From contig NZ_JAAVLX010000004.1 in assembly GCF_013114825.1 (NCBI RefSeq), forward strand, positions 310,001 to 374,000: DNA of 64,000 bases. The letters run 5' to 3'. The position numbers and the translations under genes are program-made. Source of the DNA: Bradyrhizobium australiense (GTDB lineage: Bacteria; Pseudomonadota; Alphaproteobacteria; Rhizobiales; Xanthobacteraceae). Under the pieces are notes generated by a model. The model did no database searches. It saw only the letters and a program-made list of their open reading frames with translations, and was not told the origin of the DNA. Every line of letters begins with the position of its first letter. Positions within the stretch are counted from its first letter, which is position 1. Of this stretch, positions 1 through 6,104 are shown in pieces.

Positions 1-134
1 TCGGTCCCTATCGCGGCGGCGAATTCTCGACCGGGATCGATACGCCTGAGCAGTTTGCACGGCTGCCGGAAAACTATTCGGGAGGCGTCTGGACCAACGA
101 GATTGAGGCCATCGCCCCGCTCGTGGGCAAATAG
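1..134 (+). CDS. C-terminal fragment of an unidentified protein
   Basis: The window opens inside a gene. The last 43 codons are visible in the frame that ends with TAG at 132-134. The tail contains GPYRGGEFSTGID and ends NEIEAIAPLVGK. It is soluble in character and has no motif I can name with certainty; the GGVWTNEIE-type ending recalls some periplasmic solute-binding proteins, but that is only an impression. The gene points toward the avidin-like gene, with about 100 bases between them. Confidence 0.55.
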   Translation, partial: GPYRGGEFSTGIDTPEQFARLPENYSGGVWTNEIEAIAPLVGK

Positions 135-236
135 CGTTCGTGGATTGGTGCAAAATCCGAGAACCGACTCGCTGTGAAGCGGAACATCCCTCGCTTGCTG
201 TCGTTTTAGTCGGCGTTAGCGGAAGGGAATGCACCG

Positions 237-605
237 ATGTCGTGGAAAGGCAAATGGCGAAATCAATACGGCTCCATCGTTGACATTACCGACGATGCCA
301 ATCGCAGGATCAGCGGCACCTTCAAGACCGCGCTCAGAGATAGCGGCTTCTACGGACAGGAAATTCCCGTTGTCGGGATCCATCAGGGCGACTGCATCAG
401 TTTTGTCGCCGGTGGTGAAACTGCAGCGGGAGATGCCGCGGTCTCCTACACCGGGCTACTGCGCGATGGAAAAATGGAAACAATGTGGTTCGTTGTCGCT
501 GACAGCGCGATCCGGGCGTCGGCAGAAGGTGCACCCGGCAAGAAGGAAAAACTAAACTGGTGGCGTTCAATCAGCACCAACGCAGATACGTTCGAGCGGG
601 TGTGA
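237..605 (+). CDS. Avidin-family (bradavidin-like) protein without a signal peptide
   Basis: This 122-residue protein matches the avidin/streptavidin barrel over its whole length. Its start GKWRNQYGS (5-13) aligns with streptavidin GTWYNQLGS, keeping biotin ligands N9 (streptavidin N23) and S13 (S27). GTFKTA (28-32) aligns with GTYESA, with Y43 replaced by F29 and S45 by T31. W84 matches W108, W109 matches W120, and D117 matches D128 in the closing ADTF. The W92 position is Y71, and no tryptophan stands at the W79 position. Bradavidins and rhizavidin are known rhizobial relatives, but they are exported; this one starts MSWKGKW with no signal peptide. GGAAGGGA lies eight bases before ATG and supports the start. 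There is a single cysteine, C53. Biotin binding is inferred from the family. Confidence 0.8.
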   Translation: MSWKGKWRNQYGSIVDITDDANRRISGTFKTALRDSGFYGQEIPVVGIHQGDCISFVAGGETAAGDAAVSYTGLLRDGKMETMWFVVADSAIRASAEGAPGKKEKLNWWRSISTNADTFERV

Positions 606-618
606 CGAGCCTATCGTC

Positions 619-2241
619 TCAGCTCCGCAATCCCGGCGCCTCATGTCCGGTGCGCGCGACATATTCGGTGTAACCGCCGCCAAATTGGTGGATGCCCTCT
701 GGCGTCAGCTCCAGCACGCGATTGGAGAGCGCCGCGAGGAAATGCCGGTCGTGAGACACGAACAGCATGGTACCCTCGAATTCGGACAGCGCATTGATCA
801 GCATTTCCTTGGTCGCGAGGTCCAAATGGTTGGTCGGCTCGTCCAGCACCAGGAAATTCGGCGGATCGTAGAGCATTTTTGCCATCACCAGCCGCGCCTT
901 CTCGCCGCCCGAGAGCACCCGGCACTTCTTCTCGACATCGTCGCCGGAGAAGCCAAAGCAGCCGGCGAGTGCGCGGAGCGAACCTTGTCCCGCCTGTGGA
1001 AAGGAATCTTCCAGCCACTCGAACACCGTGCGTTCACCGTCAAGCAGGTCCATGGCGTGCTGGGCAAAGTAGCCCATTTTGACGCTGCCACCGATCGCCA
1101 CCGTGCCATCATCGGGTTCGGCCGAGCCTGCCACCAGCTTCAACAGCGTCGACTTGCCGGCGCCATTGACGCCCATCACGCACCACCGCTCCCTGCGGCG
1201 GATCATGAAGTCGAGCCCCTGATAGATGCTGCGGCTGCCATAGCTCTTGTGGACGTTCTTCAGGTTGACGACATCCTCGCCCGAGCGCGGCGCCGGCATG
1301 AATTCGAACGCGACCGTCTGGCGGCGCTTCGGCGGCTCGACGCGCTCGATCTTGTCGAGCTTCTTGACCCGGCTCTGCACCTGCGCCGCGTGCGAAGCGC
1401 GCGCCTTGAAGCGCTCGATGAACTTGATTTCCTTGGCCAGCATCGCCTGCTGACGCTCGAACTGGGCCTGCTGCTGCTTTTCGTTCAGCGCACGCTGCTG
1501 CTCGTAGAACTCGTAATCGCCGGAATAGGTCGAAAGCCTGCCGCCGTCGATCTCGACGACCTTGTTGATGATACGGTTGATGAATTCGCGATCGTGCGAG
1601 GTCATCAACAGCGCGCCCTCGTATCCCTTCAGGAACTGCTCCAGCCAGATCAGGCTCTCGAGGTCGAGATGGTTGCTCGGCTCGTCCAACAGCATCACGT
1701 CAGGCCGCATCAGGAGAATGCGTGCCAGCGCCACGCGCATCTTCCAGCCGCCCGAGAGCGCGCCGACATCGCCTTCCATCATTTCCTGGCTGAAGCCTAA
1801 ACCCGACAGTGCCTCGCGTGCCCGGCCGTCCAGCGCATAGCCGTCGAGCTCCTCGAAGCGGTGCTGCACCTCACCGTAGCGCGCGATGATATCTTCCATC
1901 TCGTCGGCGCGATCCGGATCGGCCATCGCGGCCTCGAGCTCCCTGAGCTCGTTTGCCACGACGCTGACGGGCCCGGCGCCGTCCATCACTTCGGCAACGG
2001 CGCTGCGGCCCGACATCTCGCCGACGTCCTGGCTGAAATAGCCAATGGTAATGCCGCGATCGAGCGAGACCTGGCCTTCGTCCGGCAGTTCCTGGCCTGA
2101 AATCATTCGGAATAGCGTGGTCTTGCCCGCCCCGTTCGGGCCGACGAGGCCGATCTTCTCGCCCTTCTGAAGGGCTGCGGAGGCTTCGATGAAGAGGATC
2201 TGGTGGCCGACTTGCTTGCTTACGTTATCGAGACGGATCAT
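619..2241 (-). CDS. ABC-F family ATPase (ribosome-associated type)
   Basis: This 540-residue protein has two ABC ATPase domains and no membrane segments, the layout of ABC-F translation factors (EttA/Uup/YheS group). The first Walker A is GPNGAGKT (34-41) and the first signature is LSGGWKMR; the second domain has GVNGAGKST and LSGGEKAR. Both domains carry LLDEPSNHLD or VLDEPTNHLD, the extended Walker B/D-loop typical of ABC-F. A charged, glutamine-rich helical linker (ALNEKQQQAQFERQQ and onward) separates them, as in the family. ABC-F proteins act on stalled or initiating ribosomes in the cytoplasm; which one this is cannot be decided here. It stands alone, convergent with the avidin-like gene. 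Confidence 0.93.
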   Translation of the reverse strand: MIRLDNVSKQVGHQILFIEASAALQKGEKIGLVGPNGAGKTTLFRMISGQELPDEGQVSLDRGITIGYFSQDVGEMSGRSAVAEVMDGAGPVSVVANELRELEAAMADPDRADEMEDIIARYGEVQHRFEELDGYALDGRAREALSGLGFSQEMMEGDVGALSGGWKMRVALARILLMRPDVMLLDEPSNHLDLESLIWLEQFLKGYEGALLMTSHDREFINRIINKVVEIDGGRLSTYSGDYEFYEQQRALNEKQQQAQFERQQAMLAKEIKFIERFKARASHAAQVQSRVKKLDKIERVEPPKRRQTVAFEFMPAPRSGEDVVNLKNVHKSYGSRSIYQGLDFMIRRRERWCVMGVNGAGKSTLLKLVAGSAEPDDGTVAIGGSVKMGYFAQHAMDLLDGERTVFEWLEDSFPQAGQGSLRALAGCFGFSGDDVEKKCRVLSGGEKARLVMAKMLYDPPNFLVLDEPTNHLDLATKEMLINALSEFEGTMLFVSHDRHFLAALSNRVLELTPEGIHQFGGGYTEYVARTGHEAPGLRS

Positions 2242-2439
2242 TGGGCCCTGAAGGGAGGAAATCGCTGTGGCCGCTGCTTAGGACATCTGGCGTGCTTGTG
2301 GAAGCGGTTCCGAAACGTCCGCCGCAACAAGCCGTTGCTACCTAACGATGTGCTGGGCTACGGCTACAACTGCATCCCAGCAGACATATCCGCGTGGCCG
2401 AATGAACTCGCGCCTTGGCAGTAAAACCTTCAAGCGCTG

Positions 2440-2464
2440 CGAACCGATCTGTAACAGCATCGTT
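2440..2464 (+). promoter_or_regulatory. Candidate EcfG-type general-stress promoter
   Basis: CGAAC at 2440-2444 and CGTT at 2461-2464 are 16 bases apart. The alphaproteobacterial EcfG consensus is GGAAC-N16/17-cGTT, so only the first G differs. It lies 37 bases before the ATG of the DUF2267 gene. A second copy with the same spacing precedes the next gene. Confidence 0.45.
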
Positions 2465-2501
2465 AGCCCGTCATCTCCAATTGAACCGACGGAGAGTTCC
2501 C

Positions 2502-2951
2502 ATGAGCGCAACAGGTCTCGAAGTATTCGACAGAACGCTCCAGATCACCAACACGTGGTTGGACGAAGTGATGACAACGCTGCCGCGCGATCGCAAGCTG
2601 GCATGGCATGTTCTGGGTTCGGTATTGCGGACTATCCGCGACCGGGTTCCGGTCAATCTGGCGGCGCATCTCGGCGCGCAGCTTCCACTACTGATACGCG
2701 GCACCTATTACGACCAATGGCGGCCGAGTGAAATACCGAAGGCATGGCGATCGGCAGATGAATTTCTCTCTATCGTTTCCGCAGAGCTTAGTTCGCTGAA
2801 ACCGGTCGATGCCAAAGATGCAGCGCACGCGGTGTTCCGTGTTCTGAACCATCATATCGATCCCAATCAGGTCGAGAAGGTGCGCCACGCACTGCCGGAA
2901 GACGTTCAGGCGTTGTGGCCCCGTAACAACCGGGTTTCATCGGCGGCCTGA
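2502..2951 (+). CDS. DUF2267 family protein
   Basis: This 149-residue cytoplasmic protein resembles DUF2267: a helical protein with the family-like block GSVLRTIRDRVPVNLAAHL and then a stretch near LPLLIRGTYYDQW. The frame is open further upstream, but ATG 2502 is preceded by GGAGAG at a good distance and gives the usual family start. Its function is unknown; such genes are often linked to stress or polyhydroxybutyrate functions in rhizobia. It heads a run of small hydrophilic proteins in the same direction. Confidence 0.8.
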   Translation: MSATGLEVFDRTLQITNTWLDEVMTTLPRDRKLAWHVLGSVLRTIRDRVPVNLAAHLGAQLPLLIRGTYYDQWRPSEIPKAWRSADEFLSIVSAELSSLKPVDAKDAAHAVFRVLNHHIDPNQVEKVRHALPEDVQALWPRNNRVSSAA

Positions 2952-2984
2952 TGCGGCATCTGATCGCGGTTCCGCAAGTCGACA

Positions 2985-3009
2985 AGAACCCTGGTGTTCG
3001 CCGAGCGTT
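2985..3009 (+). promoter_or_regulatory. Second candidate EcfG-type promoter
   Basis: AGAAC at 2985-2989 and CGTT at 3006-3009 are again separated by exactly 16 bases. The end of the element is 39 bases before the ATG at 3049, almost the same distance as the upstream candidate has from its gene. The repeated spacing and distance make chance less likely for either one alone. Confidence 0.45.
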
Positions 3010-3048
3010 GTCTTGCAGCACGACGGCAATCAACAACTGGAGCCAGCA

Positions 3049-3231
3049 ATGACCAGACCTCCGCCCGTACCGCAGGACAATCAAAGCCACAAGGGTACCG
3101 GCGATCCCAAGTCCGGCAACGCCCATGAAGTTCGGAAGGGCCGCGGCCACATTGAAAATCCCCGTGAGCAGGGCCAACAGGGCAACACCGCGCAAAACAC
3201 GACTCATCAGGGCTATCAGCAGGATCGCTAG
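3049..3231 (+). CDS. Small disordered hydrophilic protein
   Basis: This 60-residue protein starts MTRPPPVPQDNQSHKGTGD and ends NTTHQGYQQDR. It is rich in Pro, Gln, Asn, Gly and charged residues, with no hydrophobic core, so it is probably disordered. Proteins with the same NTTHQGYQQDR ending occur in several Rhizobiales as conserved hypotheticals (from memory). GGAG lies about six bases before ATG. The reading frame is open for another 12 codons upstream, but no better start is seen. A stress role is inferred from its composition and from the promoter candidate upstream. Confidence 0.65.
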   Translation: MTRPPPVPQDNQSHKGTGDPKSGNAHEVRKGRGHIENPREQGQQGNTAQNTTHQGYQQDR

Positions 3232-3244
3232 TCAGGAGCGCACC

Positions 3245-3469
3245 ATGTCAACTTCAACCAAGACGCCAGCGAGCATTCGCCAGGGCGGCCCGGGCGCTTC
3301 CCATGAGAACGCCAAGGCGCCGCTGCACGTCGAGAAGCCGCCCGCCGATGATCCGCAGCGCCGGCACAGCAAAGTGTCCGGCGGCGGAGGCGAGCATGAC
3401 ACCCACCACACTCACCACCCGGAACGAAAGGGCGGCGGCACCCATCCCGCATCGAAGGACGCGTCATGA
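3245..3469 (+). CDS. Small Gly/His-rich hydrophilic protein
   Basis: This 74-residue protein begins MSTSTKTPASIRQGG. It has a Gly/His-rich middle (KVSGGGGEHDTHHTHH, about 44-59) and no hydrophobic stretch. AGGAG seven bases before ATG 3245 decides the start. The histidine cluster could bind metal, but nothing else supports that. The stop codon overlaps the next gene's start (ATGA), so the two are likely translated together. Confidence 0.65.
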   Translation: MSTSTKTPASIRQGGPGASHENAKAPLHVEKPPADDPQRRHSKVSGGGGEHDTHHTHHPERKGGGTHPASKDAS

Positions 3470-3966
3470 GCACGAAGCATGTGAAACTGAACAGACCGAC
3501 TAACGTCGATCTTGTTCGCAATCCGCTGATCGGAGGCTCCAAGGGAACGACGATGGCGCAGGTAACTTCCGACGAACTCGAGGAATTCGAGGGCGCCAAT
3601 ACCTTCGAGGGCGACATCGAGAACGATACCAATCCGCAGGGCGGCATCGACAAGGCAGAAGTCCGCGACCGTCGCCGCGGACCGCCGCAAAATGATCGGG
3701 GCAGCGGCCCGCGGAGAACGCCGCTGCAGGGAAAGAAGACGCACGAGCAGCAATTGCGTATCCTCGAAAGGAGGCCTGATGTCCCCGACGCGAGACAGAT
3801 GGAGGAGGAGATCGCGCGCACACAACATGCTGGCAGTGCAAAAGCCGCGAAGCGCGAAGCGCGCCAATCGGAATTTCCGGTAAGCCGCGGCGGCCTCAAC
3901 CAGGAAAGCCAGCACAACAAGCACAATCATCCGGGGCAGTCGGGCCACAAGCCTCAAAAGCCATAA
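3466..3966 (+). CDS. Hydrophilic protein of unknown function, charged and repeat-poor
   Basis: This 166-residue protein overlaps the preceding gene by four bases. It is strongly charged, with an acidic centre (DELEEFEGANTFEGDIEND) and a basic, Arg/Lys/Gln-rich C-terminal half ending HPGQSGHKPQKP. No membrane segment or known domain is visible. An internal ATG at 3553 follows a GGAGG-like stretch and would give a 137-residue form that starts MAQVTSDELEEF; I cannot tell which start is used. It sits in the small-protein run with a likely shared stress regulation. Confidence 0.6.
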   Translation: MSTKHVKLNRPTNVDLVRNPLIGGSKGTTMAQVTSDELEEFEGANTFEGDIENDTNPQGGIDKAEVRDRRRGPPQNDRGSGPRRTPLQGKKTHEQQLRILERRPDVPDARQMEEEIARTQHAGSAKAAKREARQSEFPVSRGGLNQESQHNKHNHPGQSGHKPQKP

Positions 3967-3977
3967 GGATAGAAATC

Positions 3978-4202
3978 ATGACACGTGGAGCACACGGAGA
4001 CGGCAAGCATCTCGGACCTGGCGCGAAGGGCAAAGGCGCCGGGACGGGCGCCATGACCGACGTGCAGAACGACCTGATCGGCGATAACATGGTGCTTTCC
4101 AACCGCGACAAGACCGAGCATTCGCGCGATCGGGGTCAAGACAGCAAGTGGACCCAAACTGAACAGTTAAAGGACCACGCCGCCAACAAGGGACGTGGAT
4201 AG
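3978..4202 (+). CDS. Small hydrophilic protein, last of the stress-type run
   Basis: This 74-residue protein starts MTRGAHGDGKHLGPGAKG and is Gly/Lys/Asp-rich, with a central segment GAMTDVQNDLIGDNMVLSNRD that could fold on binding a partner. It starts 12 bases after the previous stop, with AAGGA just upstream. It resembles other small heat-stable hydrophilic proteins in rhizobia in composition only. Convergent with the LuxR-type gene at 4232. Confidence 0.65.
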   Translation: MTRGAHGDGKHLGPGAKGKGAGTGAMTDVQNDLIGDNMVLSNRDKTEHSRDRGQDSKWTQTEQLKDHAANKGRG

Positions 4203-4231
4203 AATCGAGACGCTGGCCGACCGCGCCGGTC

Positions 4232-4609
4232 TCAAAGATTGATTACGCCGCGGCGCGCGGCATGGGCCACGGCGTCGGTGCGCCCGGTGGCGTCGAGCTT
4301 GTCGAGCAGCGAGCCGACGTGGAATTTAGCGGTGTGAACGGATATTCCGAGCTGTCTTGCAATGGCCTTGTTGGATGCCCCTTCGGCCATCAGCGCGAGC
4401 ACGTCGCGTTCGCGCGGCGTAAGGTCGATATCAGCAGGTTCAACGACGGCTTGCGCATCGCGTGACACAAGCGCCACCGCCGCGGATTCGCCGGGCCTCG
4501 CCAGGCGAACACCGGCCACGCCGCCGAGGAGTAATGCGAGTCGGTCCGCCAGCACCGGATCGGCGATCTCGAGGGCGACCACGATGATTGGCGATATCTC
4601 CTCGCTCAC
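4232..4609 (-). CDS. LuxR-type regulator with a reduced receiver region
   Basis: This 125-residue protein ends in a clear LuxR/GerE helix-turn-helix (about 62-123): LTPRERDVLALMAEGASNKAIA then LGISVHTAKFHVGSLLDKL. The N-terminal 60 residues (PIIVVALEIADPVLADRLALLL) look like the remains of a receiver domain: too short for the full fold and without the phosphorylated aspartate and following lysine. Its start overlaps the stop of the upstream HtrA-like gene (ATGA), so the two are one transcription and translation unit. It probably binds DNA without phosphorylation control, perhaps controlled by its partner (inference). Confidence 0.88.
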   Translation of the reverse strand: MSEEISPIIVVALEIADPVLADRLALLLGGVAGVRLARPGESAAVALVSRDAQAVVEPADIDLTPRERDVLALMAEGASNKAIARQLGISVHTAKFHVGSLLDKLDATGRTDAVAHAARRGVINL

Positions 4610-5481
4610 GCTGGCGCCCTTTCGCCGATCGTCAGCTTGATCCGAAGCGGCTCTCCGGCGCGCCGAAGTGCCACGTCGACTACCGAGCCGACACTGTCGG
4701 GCCCGAGCGCCCGTATCAGCTCGCGCACGCTGGAGAGCTTCTGGTCATTCCAGCCGACGATAACGTCGCCTTGTCGAATCCCGGCAGCGGCCGAGGGGCC
4801 CGACTTGTCGACACTCATCACCATCGCGCCGATGCCATCGTCAAGTTCGACGGGCTGCAGTCCAACCCCGAGATAGCCCCGCGCGATCCGGCCATGGGTT
4901 TCAAGCCGCCCCGCGACACGATCGATCGTCACGCTCGGAATGACAAGAATACGCCGCACGCCTCGGACCGCCATGCCGATCGCCTCACCGGAGGCATTGA
5001 GGGAAAGGCCCCCCTCATGGTTGGGGCGCAGCCGCACGTCGAGTTCGATCCTGGCGTCGATCTCGCCACCGCGAAGGCTGCGCCAGCGGCTGCCGACCAA
5101 CGATACCACACCGAGCGCCGCGGTTGGAGCGCCGTGTTCGGCGGCCACCACGACCGACAGCGCGCCGAGATCTGGAACGGCGGACGAAAGCACGGCCGGG
5201 GCAGTATTCCCGGTATCGAATCGCAGCAGCGCGATGTCGGTTGTGTGATCGCGTCCCGCGATGCTGGCCGGCCCTGCCGTTCCATCGGCAAGTTTGACTG
5301 AGACTTCGCCTTCGTCGGCCAACGCTTCATCGGCCGTCACGATCAGGCCGGGTTTCCAGATGAAGCCCGAGGCACGCGAGCGATGCGAACGAACCGAGAC
5401 GATCGCGGACTTGGTCCGGGCGACCATATCGGCAAGGGCGGAGGATAACGACGGAAGGATAGTTGCGGCCGGGTCGGTCAT
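4606..5481 (-). CDS. HtrA/S1C-like PDZ protein with a lost catalytic triad (pseudo-protease)
   Basis: This 291-residue protein has an HtrA-type trypsin-like domain (about 20-190) and one PDZ domain (about 205-285, starting YLGVGLQPVELDDGIGAMV). Of the triad only the aspartate is kept, D82 in TTDIALLRF. The histidine position of the HtrA motif TNNHV reads TADEA (E52), and the serine position of GNSGGP reads NHEGGL (E156). Peptidase activity is therefore unlikely. There is no signal peptide or anchor, so it should be cytoplasmic, unlike DegP or DegS. It overlaps the LuxR regulator downstream by four bases; a peptide-sensing or binding role is inference. Confidence 0.87.
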   Translation of the reverse strand: MTDPAATILPSLSSALADMVARTKSAIVSVRSHRSRASGFIWKPGLIVTADEALADEGEVSVKLADGTAGPASIAGRDHTTDIALLRFDTGNTAPAVLSSAVPDLGALSVVVAAEHGAPTAALGVVSLVGSRWRSLRGGEIDARIELDVRLRPNHEGGLSLNASGEAIGMAVRGVRRILVIPSVTIDRVAGRLETHGRIARGYLGVGLQPVELDDGIGAMVMSVDKSGPSAAAGIRQGDVIVGWNDQKLSSVRELIRALGPDSVGSVVDVALRRAGEPLRIKLTIGERAPA

Positions 5482-5594
5482 GACAGAACTCCTGGATCGG
5501 TTGAGTCCAATCTGGGAGTTCTAAGTGCGTTCGGGAACTAGCCGGATGGGGAGGCGGATGCCTTAGGGATTCGAACGGTAGCGCTGCCCGGCTG

Positions 5595-5765
5595 CTATGC
5601 CGTGTGACCGGGGTCGATATGCTTTGGCGTCTTCTTCTCGCGCTGTGGCGTCATTTTGGCAGGGTCGGGCGCACCAGGTACACCGCGAGGTCCGAGTTGT
5701 TCTCGCTGAATGTCGTCTTCCGTCTTCTCGGGTTCGACGCCATTGGGCTCGCGGCTTCGGTTCAT
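5595..5765 (-). CDS. Small hydrophilic protein
   Basis: A 56-residue reading frame starting MNRSREPNGVEPEKTEDD and ending KKTPKHIDPGHTA. It is charged and Pro-rich like the proteins at 3.0-4.2 kb. A GGAG stretch lies about 15 bases before this ATG, rather far; the frame stays open upstream to 5828. No domain is recognised. Composition is the main reason to believe it is coding. Confidence 0.45.
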   Translation of the reverse strand: MNRSREPNGVEPEKTEDDIQREQLGPRGVPGAPDPAKMTPQREKKTPKHIDPGHTA

Positions 5766-5795
5766 AGCTGGCGCTAGCCTCTCCGAAATGAAAGA

Positions 5796-5825
5796 CCCCG
5801 CCGGCCAATCGCAATACCGACGGGG
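5796..5825. other. Hairpin in the gap before the TonB receptor gene
   Basis: CCCCGCCGG (5796-5804) pairs with CCGACGGGG (5817-5825) with one weak pair across a 12-base loop. It is upstream of the small gene at 5765 and may be a terminator or only a structured spot. The rest of 5826-6040 shows no convincing gene. Confidence 0.3.
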
Positions 5826-6040
5826 CATTTTGAGCTGACGCTCTTGGTCGGATTTTTCCTTCCACAGCTATCAACTCAACCCGTCAACGCTCGAAGCGGG
5901 CGCCCCGTTCCGAAACTTTGCCTGCATTTTTTGCCGAGAGCAGCCAATGTTGCCCGCGCGAAGGAACCAAGATGGCCGGATGTTCCACCTTTACAGCTGC
6001 TGCGTGCCCGTAACTTGAAAAACAATCCTTCGCACCCATT

Positions 6041-6081
6041 CCTGGAAGTTTTCTAAGAGCCACTCTAAGAACCTTTCCATT
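6041..6081 (+). promoter_or_regulatory. Two tandem ICE-like (Irr) iron-control sequences
   Basis: The Irr box of rhizobia (ICE) has the core RGAA-N3-TTCY, as in TTTAGAA-N3-TTCTAAA. Here TGGAA-GTT-TTCTAA (6043-6056) matches the core, and a second core AGAA-CCT-TTCC (6068-6078) follows 24 bases later. A direct repeat TCTAAGA (6052-6058 and 6064-6070) overlaps both. They lie just before the TonB receptor gene, which fits iron control. Each is imperfect in the outer positions. Confidence 0.5.
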
Positions 6082-6104
6082 AGAGAAATCTCCCGCCCTC
6101 GCGT

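Noticed and set aside
643..1800. 385-codon open frame on the plus strand opposite the ABC-F gene
   Set aside because: It mirrors the ABC-F gene in a high-GC frame; no ribosome site and Leu/Arg/His-rich composition with no domain.
2788..3207. 139-codon minus-strand frame with two hydrophobic segments (LRGVALLALLTGIFNVAAAL and GIAGTLVALIVLRYG)
   Set aside because: It overlaps the small hydrophilic gene and the end of the DUF2267 gene; only its first part looks protein-like and it runs on into low-quality sequence.
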